A stretch of DNA of 64,000 nt from a virus, in the IMG/VR virus record IMGVR_UViG_3300032286_000547, positions 1-64,000 of that record. The stretch is one strand, 5' to 3'. Below the pieces are notes generated by a model that searched no databases, was not told the DNA's origin, and saw only the letters and a list, made by a program, of their open reading frames with translations. The position numbers and the translations under genes are program-made. Position 1 is the first letter of the stretch. Each line of letters begins with the position of its first letter. Below, piece by piece: positions 17,601 to 27,247 of this stretch.

Positions 17601-20600
17601 TTGTTTCAGGAGGAACTTCTATAATTACAGATAAATCTAGATTTACTATAGGAAGTAGTGGTGTATGTAATTCTCCAGGTAAAGAACAAAACATCAATGT
17701 AGTGTCTTATTATGGTTCTATGAAAAATATATTTGTAAACCAATGGGGGCAGATATATTCATACAACACTATTGATACAGGATTCCAAAGAAAAATTAAT
17801 TCAGGAAATACAGATATTGCTACTGTGTTTGGTGGAGATACATTTATCTCTAGATTCACATTCAAAACAAAACTTCCATTCTTTATAGATAATAGAGTTA
17901 ATGCTCCTGATGATTCAGACATATTTTATGATGAAATAGGTAATGTAGCTTATCCAAAATTCTGGCACTCTGCTAGATCTATTCTTTCAGACTATACAGT
18001 ACAAGGTCAGGTTATGTCAAATATTATTTCATATAAAGCAAACTATCTTGATTGTCCTAATTATGATCCTGTAACATTTGCAATCAATGCACCTTCTGGT
18101 TCAAATAGAACATTCTATGACGGATACTTCTATTTGTTTGCATATGGTATTCCTAACTTCTATTGTGAGACTTCTTACAACTTAGACCTTAGACAAGCAT
18201 TCAACAATAGAGAAGGTGACTTCTGGCCACACGTATCTACAGGTATTCCTGATGCTTGGGTTCAAGAAGATTACGTATCTATTGCAAATGATAATACGTA
18301 TACTTATAATGTAACATTCTCTAAACAAAATAAAGAGAACACGTTTACTCATTTACCACCTGATTGGGTTGAGCAATTCTGTTATACAAACTATCCATTT
18401 AGAGCAATCTACTCAGACTCTCAAAATACAGATGCTGATAACAGAGTGAATAGTTGGTTAACATATAGAGCATTATCATATTTTGATTTCCCTCAAAACT
18501 ATGGAGGACTTATATCATTAGATGGTATTCAGAATAAAGCTGTACTTGCTAGATTTGAGAATAAGAGTTTATTGTATAACAACTTATTAACTATTGATAC
18601 AAGTAATCCACAAGCTGCGTATGTAGGTAATCCTAATATGTTTAGAGGTGCTCCTCCTATTGACTTTGCTGAAACAGATCTTGGATATGTAGGAAGTCAG
18701 AATAAATTCTTATTAAAGATTCCTCAAGGACAAGTAACAGTAGATGCTAAAAGAGGTCAGATATTTTTAATCTCTGGTACACAAGCTGTAGATATTTCTG
18801 CATTTGGTAGTGGTATGAATAGATTCTTTACAGACCACTTAGCATTTGAAATACTTAGATATTTCCCTGATGTAAATATAGATAACCATTTTACAGGAGT
18901 TGGACTTCATGGTGTATATGATAGTAAGTTTGATAGAGTTATATTTACTAAACTAGATTATATTCCTATTGATAAAGATGTTAGATATGATTCTACTTTA
19001 CAGCAGTTTTATGTAGAAGATGTAATCAGTGGAATTACATTTAGAACACAGGTGTATTTAACAGACCCTGATTACTTCTGTAATAAGTCTTGGACTATAT
19101 CATTTAATTTCAATACTAAAAGCTGGGTGAGTTTCCATACATATATTCCTAATTTCTATATAGCAGAAAATAATTTCTTCTATTCAGGACTTAATGGATG
19201 TTGTGATGATGTTAGTTTCTCTGCATTAGTTGGAAACTTAATACCTCCTACTAGTACAACTACTAGTACAACACAAGCTCCTCCATCAACCACAACTACA
19301 ACTACACTAGGTTTAGATTGTCAGTTAGGAGGAGTGGCAGTTACATTATTATGTAACTTAGCAGGTACTGGTATAATAACTGTACCTTCTCCAAGTACTA
19401 CAACAACTACTACAGCATGTGCTAGACCTGCTGGATTAAATCTTTATGGATTCTATACTGGATATCAAGTTGGATCTAATCCTGCAGTTATTTCTACAGG
19501 AAGTCTTGTAGATGCTTGTGCTGCAATTTCATTTACAAGTTCTACTATTACAACACTATCTGGTTTCTCAGTGATGGCTGAAAATCTTTTACTTGGTGCT
19601 TTTGTTTATTTAGGAACAGGTACTGATTGTACACTAGTTCCTGATGGATGGTATTTTACTCCTGAAGGTCAAACAAGTGGATTTGCATACCAATTAGTTG
19701 ATGGAGAGGTTGTACAAATTTCATACTGTAATTCTAATAACACTACAACATCAACTACTACATTAGTTCCAAACGTTCCAGAATGTTGTGGAATAATATT
19801 TAGTGAAGGAGATGATATAAGTTTACTTAATAATGATGGATCCTTTACTCCATTATCAGTACCAGGATATGTAAACTCTTATGGAATAGAATTATCTGTA
19901 GATAAATTATGGTCTATTGATACTCAAATTGTTGAATGGGATGTTACATTAAGTCCATTCAGTGCAGTGTTTAATAGAAACATAACACTTCCTGTAGGAT
20001 TTACAACAGGTAGTGGAATATCAGCAATCAATGATACATTATTAATTGCTGTAGATTCATCAACAAGTCCTCAAGAAGTAGTTGAATTAGATATCACTAC
20101 TACCACTGCAACTATGAGTACTGTGTTTACATTGCAAGCAAATAGAGTGGCGTTAGGTAATTTCTTATATACCACTTCTAATAAACTGTTAATACTTAAT
20201 CAAGATTCAGTTACATCAACATACTATCTTACTCAGTATGATTATGCAACATATGCAATTGATGTTGATACAGATCTTGGATCAATTGTACCTGTTTCTA
20301 TATTCTCATGTTCATGTGTTACATATGTAATAGATGATTTAGGAGATGTTTATTCTGTACAATCTGCTCCTAATTATGAATTAACTATTGTAAATAACTT
20401 TAACGTAATTCCTAATTCATCTGCGCAATCAAATGCATGTATAATATGTTCATTAACAGATAATGGAAATCTTCTTACAACAACCACTACAACTATAGCT
20501 GCTTTATATTTTTGCTATACTGTTCAAGTGAATAACACTTGTGATGTAAGTTGGATTGATGTTACAGGAACAACACAAACTCAAACTGTATCAAACAATA

Positions 20601-20782
20601 TAATCTATGTATGTGCACAAGAAAATTCAGTTACATCAGTTTGTAATCCAGGTAGTTCATTGTTAATTACAGGTGGAACAAGTTCTTGCACAAGCAATCT
20701 TGATTGTCAACCTACAACAACTAGTACAACAACAACGATTCCTCCAACAACAACTAGTACAACAACGCTAACTCCTCCTTAA
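14690..20782 (+). CDS. Giant muzzle/stabilization-type tail protein with Thr-linked surface extension
   Basis: 2030 residues. Residues 1 to about 1515 form the conserved-looking core: an N-terminal IRQEYNNATVGLNMDQSVNQ segment, repeated beta-sheet blades, and a last core segment SWVSFHTYIPNFYIAENNFF. In crAss-like phages a protein of this type forms the distal tail muzzle. After about residue 1519 the character changes. Thr linkers (about 1519-1540, 1568-1578, 1685-1692) join several modules, including a roughly 240-residue propeller-like domain (about 1695-1935) and a Cys module with SWIDVTG, and the chain stops in a Thr tract. The extension probably adds surface-binding domains. The next gene seems to encode the missing end of the core. 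Confidence 0.75.
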   Translation: MAEEKQQGNIRQEYNNATVGLNMDQSVNQIKPGTLTYALNAALENFDASSVNYQNEQGNEFCVSFPQGFTLIGNHFIAEQSKHIFFITNPNTGDCQIGYMDNNDCIYRILVNGRCLNFNINNPIQKTVHKITNCTTEIYWTDGLNPRRYLDINNVPYILSPQSELCDPVYTDQLDCNQLKIQPNFSIPFLNVVDVISGGELKAGTVQFAIQYCDAAGNAFTSYYSVTNPTPIADPFITTVNYDYTVGKSVVVDITGLDTTGQYQYYNLAVITTVNAITSVELVGTYFIENSYDQVTYTGQNVDNIRLVIADIFEKYPYYDIAQDLTAVQDVLVWDNLTSIDRLNYQSIATKIKLNWQTYRIPNNENYADELNATNLRGYLRDEVYAFEIVFLLKNGKQTDGFHIPGREIGYNDLQYPNVLDTDPDFIGEPEPGTNYSPYWKIYNTATVIGPATGDPIGNATPYQYGEMAYWESTEEYPCNEDLWGELAGKRIRHHKFPDVLVSPIFENPVYVYSGNQVVPVMQNNAVYPIGVRVDVGQISTLIAQSSLTAEQKDDIVAFKIVRGDRGTNKSIVAKGILRNVGSYERQNQTLYYPNYPYNDLNSDPFLNSFNNAFNQISSPWLVINSSGTDVTVEYKDPNTNQTGTRTVPPNTTIEFCSTSRPTVREGVATVGPGNFDSFFLSGCHGTKGYRAFWATPFTSDNTVLNQQEEYMDSNSNIFGGGCSTGRAIVNVGGSVGDDCDNPWWNPFKCDPRADIEDIEYQDIGVVNFNKSRRSKLNCKGQTPVPAFTGGTLNYRQIFNSPETSFGQPFLGNVLKLENVMFGAGRAHFVPVESNAKYKLLTKEAQYDALESSERLGAITSPFNAGAMFAAYQSYLTIYVNGITRKNYAYSFNSIASYDYFGNIDNSLGIKQRTIDFARYLIPGVQSVGEPGGINVNNFERESSVYIKTIEERDVAIPVTPLEFPSKTPSLVSGGTSIITDKSRFTIGSSGVCNSPGKEQNINVVSYYGSMKNIFVNQWGQIYSYNTIDTGFQRKINSGNTDIATVFGGDTFISRFTFKTKLPFFIDNRVNAPDDSDIFYDEIGNVAYPKFWHSARSILSDYTVQGQVMSNIISYKANYLDCPNYDPVTFAINAPSGSNRTFYDGYFYLFAYGIPNFYCETSYNLDLRQAFNNREGDFWPHVSTGIPDAWVQEDYVSIANDNTYTYNVTFSKQNKENTFTHLPPDWVEQFCYTNYPFRAIYSDSQNTDADNRVNSWLTYRALSYFDFPQNYGGLISLDGIQNKAVLARFENKSLLYNNLLTIDTSNPQAAYVGNPNMFRGAPPIDFAETDLGYVGSQNKFLLKIPQGQVTVDAKRGQIFLISGTQAVDISAFGSGMNRFFTDHLAFEILRYFPDVNIDNHFTGVGLHGVYDSKFDRVIFTKLDYIPIDKDVRYDSTLQQFYVEDVISGITFRTQVYLTDPDYFCNKSWTISFNFNTKSWVSFHTYIPNFYIAENNFFYSGLNGCCDDVSFSALVGNLIPPTSTTTSTTQAPPSTTTTTTLGLDCQLGGVAVTLLCNLAGTGIITVPSPSTTTTTTACARPAGLNLYGFYTGYQVGSNPAVISTGSLVDACAAISFTSSTITTLSGFSVMAENLLLGAFVYLGTGTDCTLVPDGWYFTPEGQTSGFAYQLVDGEVVQISYCNSNNTTTSTTTLVPNVPECCGIIFSEGDDISLLNNDGSFTPLSVPGYVNSYGIELSVDKLWSIDTQIVEWDVTLSPFSAVFNRNITLPVGFTTGSGISAINDTLLIAVDSSTSPQEVVELDITTTTATMSTVFTLQANRVALGNFLYTTSNKLLILNQDSVTSTYYLTQYDYATYAIDVDTDLGSIVPVSIFSCSCVTYVIDDLGDVYSVQSAPNYELTIVNNFNVIPNSSAQSNACIICSLTDNGNLLTTTTTTIAALYFCYTVQVNNTCDVSWIDVTGTTQTQTVSNNIIYVCAQENSVTSVCNPGSSLLITGGTSSCTSNLDCQPTTTSTTTTIPPTTTSTTTLTPP

Positions 20783-20794
20783 TAAGTTTAAACT

Positions 20795-21661
20795 ATGTCA
20801 AAGATCATAACAATAAAGTTAACTGTTTCTGGACCAAATGTTGGACCATTTAATATCAGCGATCAGTTTGGTAATGTTATTGCTGTGGGTGTATCTAAGA
20901 AAACATTGGTTAGAGGAATTAGCTACACTGTAAATGATAATGTTACTATTGTTGTAATTGAATCTACAGGAAAATGTAAGTTTAAAAAGAGTTATTCTCT
21001 AGCTACATTTGATATTATAGAATATGCCAATACAAGATATACTCAAACTATAACAGCTTGTATATGGAGACACTTAACTGATATAAGACTTTACAATACA
21101 TTCTATGGAGATATAGCACCTTACATTATTGAATATCCTTTTGCTTATGAATATCAAGATCAGATATTGCAGAACGTAAAAGACTATACTAAAGCATATG
21201 AGTATTATCCTATTGAAGATGGTGTGTTTAATGATAACACAAGAATAGAGACAAACGATAAATGGTTTAATAAAGCTGTCTTATATAACGGACAACAGAG
21301 TTCTGGTATACTTGAGCTTGTAGCTAAACCAATGCATAATATGAAAGCTTATATGCAATACCCTATATTCAATGCTGAGAGTAAAACCATCACTTACACT
21401 AAGAGTGATAACTTCTATCAGTACAATACATTCTGGGCATTAGAGAAAAGCTCTCAGGTTCCATTGTTTAATACAACATGTGAGAGTCTATCAATAGATA
21501 AAGTGGTGAATCAAGCTAATATGGATTATGGTCCTAGAAGTTTTAAGAAAGCAACGCTAAGAGCAAAAGAATTAAAAGTGAGACATATACTAGATAACAG
21601 ATCAACAACTCATCTAGTGTCTCAATTCATAATAACACCTGCACAAATATCATACAAGTAA
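20795..21661 (+). CDS. Detached C-terminal part of the muzzle-type protein, with acquired N-terminal module
   Basis: 288 residues. The first 60-70 residues (IKLTVSGPNVGPFNISDQFG ... VIESTGKCKFKKSYSL) are a divergent copy of the GPFNLYSN module found at 9492 and 10615. From about residue 75 (IEYANTRYTQTITACIWRHL) the sequence is dense, non-repetitive tail-core type, ending FIITPAQISYK. In related phages, as I recall them, this segment continues the muzzle/stabilization protein itself. Here it seems split from the 2030-residue protein by a Thr-tract stop and a new start. It probably assembles with that protein. Its stop overlaps the next start by 1 bp. Confidence 0.6.
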   Translation: MSKIITIKLTVSGPNVGPFNISDQFGNVIAVGVSKKTLVRGISYTVNDNVTIVVIESTGKCKFKKSYSLATFDIIEYANTRYTQTITACIWRHLTDIRLYNTFYGDIAPYIIEYPFAYEYQDQILQNVKDYTKAYEYYPIEDGVFNDNTRIETNDKWFNKAVLYNGQQSSGILELVAKPMHNMKAYMQYPIFNAESKTITYTKSDNFYQYNTFWALEKSSQVPLFNTTCESLSIDKVVNQANMDYGPRSFKKATLRAKELKVRHILDNRSTTHLVSQFIITPAQISYK

Positions 21662-22425
21662 TGGCAAAAGGTTGGTTAGATAATTACGGTAAACAAGAGA
21701 ATTATAATAATTCTAAAACATCTATTCCTGAAGGATTTGTAGGTGAAGGATATAATACCAAAGGAAGAAACTATTCTCCTGCATGGGGTGGACAATTTCA
21801 AATGGGTGGTAAATTAAATTCTTCTATTCCAGTAATAGAGGATGCTGGAGGTTATAATGAAGAAGGTATTTGGGTTCCTGATTGGGAAACTATGACTGCA
21901 CAAGCTAAAAAGCTTGGATCAAAGAGAGTAAAAACTAGACATGGTAGTTTAATTGTCTTTAATGATAATTGGGAAGTAGTAGGTGTTGATGATAATCCTG
22001 ATGCAATGCAAATGGGTGGTTCTATTCCAGGAGCTGTAGGATTTACATACGCACGTACACAATCTCCTGCTCCTAGTAATGGGAAGTATGCAAAGAAGAC
22101 TAAAGCTAGTGCTAAAGATGGAGATGTGATTAAAGATGACATGGGACAATGGGCTCACCCAGGAGAGATAACAGAAATAGATTCTCCATATATAACAATG
22201 CAAGGTGTACCTTATCCTGTATTAGGTATATCAGATGCTGGAGATATGCAAATGATGTATCCTGATGAAGAATATGAATTCATTGGAGAGAAGGTAACTG
22301 AATATCCTATGGCTAAGAACGGATTAAGGCAAGAACAAAAAGGTTTGCAGAACTTAGATAATCTGACTAACTTTACAAACTATAACAAACCACAACCAGG
22401 AGGCTGGCTAAACAAATACAACTAA
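21661..22425 (+). CDS. crAss-like structural protein with GWLxxY and xMGG motifs
   Basis: 254 residues, low in secondary structure. A KGWLDNYG segment at the N-terminus is echoed by GGWLNKYN at the extreme C-terminus, and QMGG occurs twice (residues about 46 and 118). The middle has a DGDVIKDDMGQWAHPGEIT segment typical of small beta domains. It lies between muzzle and cargo genes with 1-bp overlap or adjacency. The repeated terminal motifs suggest a short linear peptide that docks on a repeated site in the virion. The function is unknown. Confidence 0.5.
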   Translation: MAKGWLDNYGKQENYNNSKTSIPEGFVGEGYNTKGRNYSPAWGGQFQMGGKLNSSIPVIEDAGGYNEEGIWVPDWETMTAQAKKLGSKRVKTRHGSLIVFNDNWEVVGVDDNPDAMQMGGSIPGAVGFTYARTQSPAPSNGKYAKKTKASAKDGDVIKDDMGQWAHPGEITEIDSPYITMQGVPYPVLGISDAGDMQMMYPDEEYEFIGEKVTEYPMAKNGLRQEQKGLQNLDNLTNFTNYNKPQPGGWLNKYN

Positions 22426-22426
22426 T

Positions 22427-25400
22427 ATGAAAGCAAAAATTTTAAAAATAGCAGGAGTTAAATCTGAAAAGGAGTTCTACAAGAAGTATCCTTCTGAAGA
22501 AGCATTTATGAAAGTTCATGGAAAAGCTTTTAAGAAAGCACAGATGGGAGCATACATAGGTGGTGATACTATTGCTGCTCCTAAGATGGTTAACTTTAAT
22601 AGCATGTATGATGACGCTGATTTAGAAGCTACTGGAATGACTGATGCTATGCGAAAAGCGCAAGCTGAAAAAGCTGCTGAAGCTGCTGCAGCTAAACAAA
22701 GTGGTGAAGGTGCTGGTGGTGGTGATGCTGGTGGAATGGGTGGTATGGACATGGATAGTATCATGAGTATGTTTGGTGGTGGTGAAGGCGGTGATGCTGG
22801 TGGTATTGCTGAGATAGCTAGTATGGCTGGTGGAAGAGATGGACTACATATTCCAAAAGCAGCTGGTGGAACTAATGTAAATAATTGGTGGGCTAGTATG
22901 ACTACTGATACTACTACAACAGCTGCACCAGTATTTGATATTAAGAAATGGGGCATTGGTGCTCAGACAATGGGTAAATTAGGAAACACACCTGCTCCTT
23001 CAAATAAAACTGTAGGAACTCCTGTAGATACAAGTAAAGAGAACTGGATGTTTAAAGATAATACTACTATTCCACAAGTAGGAGCTCCATCCACTCAAGG
23101 ACTTAGTGGTGGACCTATTGGTGAAGGACCAGATAATAATCTTTCAAGTAAGCTTGGAACATTTGGTAAAATGTTAGGACCTATAGGTGGAATCATTTCT
23201 GGAATAGATGCATTGAAAGCTGAACAAGAAGCAGCAAGACGTGCTCAACAAGCAAAAGAATTAAGTGGTTTACAATTAAAAGCTTCTACAACTAGACCTG
23301 AACAAAGAGAAAGAAAATATGTACGTCCTGAAGATGTAGTTAATACTGGTGAAGCATTCTTCCCTATATATGGTGTGGGTACAAACGTACTTGCTAAAGA
23401 TGGTAAATTTATTAAGAAGGCACAAGATGGTACAGTTGAAATTCCTGAAATAGATCCTACTCCTACAAATTGGTATGAAGAAGGAATGGATAAGGATACG
23501 TATTATGGTCTTAAGAAACAACTTGATGATGCTGGATATGAGTCTATAGAAAAACCAGAAGAAGTTAACATCAAAGAGATGCAGGAGATAACTGAATATC
23601 AACCAGATCCTAATCAGATGTCTGATGAGGATGCTGCTGCATTTATGGAAAGATACAATAGAGATCAAGGTAAATCAACAGAAACATTTGATTCTAATTC
23701 TGCTAGAGATACGTGGGTTCATAAAACTGGTCTTCCATGGAGCGATGCTAAGAGACTTGGTTATACAGATGGATCTGCAAGAGATAATACAAAGTTATTA
23801 AGTGAGTTAAAAGATCCTAGATTCAATAAAGAAAATCTAAGAACCTCTCCTCCTAAGAAAAGTTCTCAAGCACGTACACCTGTACAACATAGAGATACTC
23901 CAACAGGAAAACTTGCTCCTATTAAAAAAGCAATGACACTTGAAGATTTTTATAAGTCTAAAGGATATGATATGTCTAAAAGACCTAAAGGTCCAGAGTT
24001 TAAACAAGACACAAGAGGTAGTTATCAAAGAGAGCTAGATGCTAAAAGATCTCAAGCAGAGTATGATGATTACTTACTTGGTGAGCTTCCTTTATACTAT
24101 TTGGCTAATCCTAGTAAACTTGTTGGAGATATTAAGAATTGGTTAAATCCTAGTTTCACTACAGAAAGCGAAACTTCTGAACCATTCAGAAAACAAGTGA
24201 TGGCTAATAGATATAACAAGAGTATATCAGACAAAGAAAGAAGTGCTCGTCATAGACAAATGGGATATGGACTTGTTCCTGATGCTACACTTAATGCTGC
24301 TTCAGTATTAACTGCATCTCCTTATACAACATTTGAAGCAATGCCTATAGGTATTGGTCAAGGTGCTGGACCTAGAGTTGCAGGTTATGTTACTCAAGGA
24401 GCAAAAAGACTTGGACAAGCTGCTCCTAAAATGTTAGGTTATCGAGATGGAGGAATGATAGGAGGTAATCCTACAGAGATACAAAATACTTATGGTGATG
24501 GTAACTCTATATATGATGATCTTGGTTACACTCCATTAATAGATGAGAATCAACAAAAGAGTTTTAGACAAGGTGGTTATATTCCTAGAATGCAAGAGGG
24601 TGGTGAGACTGGATGGCAGAGATGGCAAAACTCAATGGCTGGTAAAGGAAAAGGATTCTCTGGGTCTACAGCTAATGGTGAAGGTGGTGGAACTGATTGG
24701 GGAGCTATATCAAATGTAGCTTCAGGATTAGGACAAGAAGCAATGGGTGGACAAAATGCTGGTGGAAGTATTGGTGGTACAATAGGTGGATCTATAGGAA
24801 GTATATTTGGTCCAGCAGGAGGAGCAATTGGAGGATTTGTTGGAACTCTTGCAGGAAACTATCTTGATCCATATCAAAGAAGAATGAAGAATGATATGGC
24901 TACTACTAGAAGAAATGTTCAGAATACAGCTATGAATCAAATGGCTCCAGCTATACAAGCTGGATATGCATCACATATGAAAGATGGTGGATGGGTATCT
25001 AACGATTGGCAACCACAAGTGATTGCATCATTTGGAGATGTTACATCAGAAGACTACCACAGATTTGCTCACAAAGATGAATTTAGAGCTGGTGGACATT
25101 TAAAAGCTTACACTCCTCCAAGTGCAAGAGCTATGAAAACTTATGAAGATGGTGGAGATGTTAAATCATATGGATTAGGTGGAGAGTTAGAAACACACTG
25201 GGGTGGTTATGCTGAACCTATGTCATACAATCCTTACCTTCCTGGTACAGGAGAAACAGTTATGTTTAGAGGTAAGAGTCACGAAGAGAGATCTCCTAAT
25301 GGAGAAACAGGTATTGGTGTTACTTATGGTGGTAATCCAGTAGAAGTTGAAAGAGGAGAACCTATGGTTGAATTAGAAGAAGGTGGTGTAGTAGATCCTG

Positions 25401-27136
25401 AAACAGGAGAAGTACAAAAGTCTGGTGTAGTATTTGGTAACTTAAAAATACCTAATCAATACATAGATCTATTAGGAGATAAAAGTGCTAAAGGTAAGAA
25501 GTTTAAAAACTATGTAGCTGATCTTTCTAAGATGGAAGAGAAGCAAAACAAGATGATAGCAAAATCTACAGAAGAGTTAAATGCATTAGACATTAACTCA
25601 AGTTTTGATAGATTAAAACTTTCTTCTCTACAAGCAAATATCAAAGGAGGTAATTTAAAACTTAAAGAGATTGCTGATAAGAAAATAAGTGCTGCTGGTT
25701 TACAGAACGCTATTAATGATACAGCAGAAGAATATGGACTTGTTGCTGATGATCTTGCAAGAGGTAAAGTTAAAGAAGATAAAGAAGCTATGAAAGAATA
25801 TGCTAAGTTTGGAAAGTCTATTCCAAAAGCACAAGGTGGTAAAAAAATACAATTTACTTCTAAAAAAGCAGCTCTCGATGCTGGATATGTTGAGGGTGCT
25901 GATGGTAAATATTATAAAATAATTCCTCCAGAGAAATCAGAACCAATTGAAACAAAGGTAGCTGAAGCTCAGAAAGAAATTCCTTTGCAACATAAAGATG
26001 CATATGGATTATATGGTGGTGCATCAGCAAAACTTGCGCAAGCTCAAAGAAATAATCCTTGGTTTGATTGGGCAGGTTTTAATCCTTCTAATTCAGCTGA
26101 TGTAAAACGTTTTCAATCTGCATTTAATCAAAGAGCTAAATCAATTGGATCAACTGCTGAACTTAAAGTTGATGGTTTATTTGGTGATCAAACTGCTAGT
26201 GCATTAATTGATGAGAAAAGAAAGGTACAACCATCTGTTGGTACAAGAGAAGAAGCAGAGATTTTAGAAGCACCTACCACTCCTATTCCATATAAGAGAA
26301 GTCCTTGGATTGATTTTGGAAATCAAGTGCTTGATTACATAAGACCTACAGATCAAGAAGAGTTAGATTATGATCAATTGATGGGTGAGATGTATGCTTT
26401 GTCTACTAATCAATTAGATCCTGTACAAGCTCAATTATACAAACCAGAGATTGGTGTTCCTTATGATATATCATATCAAGATCAATTGAATGAGAATCAA
26501 GCAGATTATAATGCAGCACAAAGAATAATGGGATACAACCCTGCAGCTTTAGCAAACTTGAATGCTCAGAAGTACCAAGCTAATAGTAAAGTGTTAGCTG
26601 AACAATTTAGAGCTAACCAAGCTATGAAAGATAAAGTGTATGGAGAGAATAGAAATATTCTTAATCAAGCTAAGCTTGCAAACTTAGGAATACTAGATAA
26701 GCAATACGAAAGACAATCTGAAGCTATGTCTAATACTAAAGCTACAACTCAGGCTGCTCTTAATTCTATCTCTGATAAATACGCTAAGAACAGACTTGAG
26801 AATAGAACTCTTGGTATCTATGAGAACTTATACAAATATAGATATGATGATAAAGGTAGAGCAATCAATATGAATGGATTGTTCCAACCAAATATTCCTA
26901 CAGTGGGTTCTACTTCAGCTACACAAAAACAAGTTCCTGTGTACGAAGCTGATGGTAAAACTATTAAGTATTATAAATTGGAACAGATGACTCCAGAAGA
27001 AATTGCTGCACAAGAACAAAACAATACTGGAGCAATTCCTTCTTTGGCCACTTTACCAATCAATGGTAATACTAAAACAAAAAGTAAAAAGGAATCTAGA
27101 AATGGTTCAATAGTAAAATCTATCAAAAATTTATAA
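22427..27136 (+). CDS. Giant internal/ejection protein with glycine zipper and peptidoglycan-binding-like domain
   Basis: 1569 residues. It starts with a KIAGVKSEKEFYKKYPSEEA segment. Gly-rich stretches follow (about 95-130), then a strong glycine zipper at about 770-815 (repeated GGxIGG, GPAGGAIGGFVGTLAG), as in membrane-inserting ejection proteins. At about 1220-1268 the pattern DVKRFQSAFN ... LKVDGLFGDQTASALI matches a peptidoglycan-binding type 1 repeat. Short [KR]-x-GG and IPKA-x-GG motifs recur along the chain. The C-terminus is coiled coil. It begins the block of giant genes, so it is probably a virion cargo protein that crosses the envelope during DNA entry. Confidence 0.65.
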   Translation: MKAKILKIAGVKSEKEFYKKYPSEEAFMKVHGKAFKKAQMGAYIGGDTIAAPKMVNFNSMYDDADLEATGMTDAMRKAQAEKAAEAAAAKQSGEGAGGGDAGGMGGMDMDSIMSMFGGGEGGDAGGIAEIASMAGGRDGLHIPKAAGGTNVNNWWASMTTDTTTTAAPVFDIKKWGIGAQTMGKLGNTPAPSNKTVGTPVDTSKENWMFKDNTTIPQVGAPSTQGLSGGPIGEGPDNNLSSKLGTFGKMLGPIGGIISGIDALKAEQEAARRAQQAKELSGLQLKASTTRPEQRERKYVRPEDVVNTGEAFFPIYGVGTNVLAKDGKFIKKAQDGTVEIPEIDPTPTNWYEEGMDKDTYYGLKKQLDDAGYESIEKPEEVNIKEMQEITEYQPDPNQMSDEDAAAFMERYNRDQGKSTETFDSNSARDTWVHKTGLPWSDAKRLGYTDGSARDNTKLLSELKDPRFNKENLRTSPPKKSSQARTPVQHRDTPTGKLAPIKKAMTLEDFYKSKGYDMSKRPKGPEFKQDTRGSYQRELDAKRSQAEYDDYLLGELPLYYLANPSKLVGDIKNWLNPSFTTESETSEPFRKQVMANRYNKSISDKERSARHRQMGYGLVPDATLNAASVLTASPYTTFEAMPIGIGQGAGPRVAGYVTQGAKRLGQAAPKMLGYRDGGMIGGNPTEIQNTYGDGNSIYDDLGYTPLIDENQQKSFRQGGYIPRMQEGGETGWQRWQNSMAGKGKGFSGSTANGEGGGTDWGAISNVASGLGQEAMGGQNAGGSIGGTIGGSIGSIFGPAGGAIGGFVGTLAGNYLDPYQRRMKNDMATTRRNVQNTAMNQMAPAIQAGYASHMKDGGWVSNDWQPQVIASFGDVTSEDYHRFAHKDEFRAGGHLKAYTPPSARAMKTYEDGGDVKSYGLGGELETHWGGYAEPMSYNPYLPGTGETVMFRGKSHEERSPNGETGIGVTYGGNPVEVERGEPMVELEEGGVVDPETGEVQKSGVVFGNLKIPNQYIDLLGDKSAKGKKFKNYVADLSKMEEKQNKMIAKSTEELNALDINSSFDRLKLSSLQANIKGGNLKLKEIADKKISAAGLQNAINDTAEEYGLVADDLARGKVKEDKEAMKEYAKFGKSIPKAQGGKKIQFTSKKAALDAGYVEGADGKYYKIIPPEKSEPIETKVAEAQKEIPLQHKDAYGLYGGASAKLAQAQRNNPWFDWAGFNPSNSADVKRFQSAFNQRAKSIGSTAELKVDGLFGDQTASALIDEKRKVQPSVGTREEAEILEAPTTPIPYKRSPWIDFGNQVLDYIRPTDQEELDYDQLMGEMYALSTNQLDPVQAQLYKPEIGVPYDISYQDQLNENQADYNAAQRIMGYNPAALANLNAQKYQANSKVLAEQFRANQAMKDKVYGENRNILNQAKLANLGILDKQYERQSEAMSNTKATTQAALNSISDKYAKNRLENRTLGIYENLYKYRYDDKGRAINMNGLFQPNIPTVGSTSATQKQVPVYEADGKTIKYYKLEQMTPEEIAAQEQNNTGAIPSLATLPINGNTKTKSKKESRNGSIVKSIKNL

Positions 27137-27176
27137 CTAATTTAATTATAAAGAATTAACAGAATTCATTATTAAT

Positions 27177-27208
27177 TTTGGTAGTTCTAATAATTCATAT
27201 TACATTTG
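27177..27208 (+). promoter_or_regulatory. Bacteroidota-type promoter for the cargo/RNA polymerase operon
   Basis: TTTG at 27177-27180 and TACATTTG at 27201-27208 with a 20-nt spacer, a full match to TTTG/TAnnTTTG. It lies 39 nt upstream of the 940-residue gene in the largest gap of the giant-gene block (111 nt). Confidence 0.75.
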
Positions 27209-27247
27209 CTAACCTACATGTAACAACATGTTTTAAAAGAAAAACAT

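Noticed and set aside
20760-20800. Programmed frameshift joining the 2030- and 288-residue proteins
   Set aside because: No slippery sequence is seen. The second gene has its own start and a recognisable N-terminal module, so a split gene is the simpler reading.
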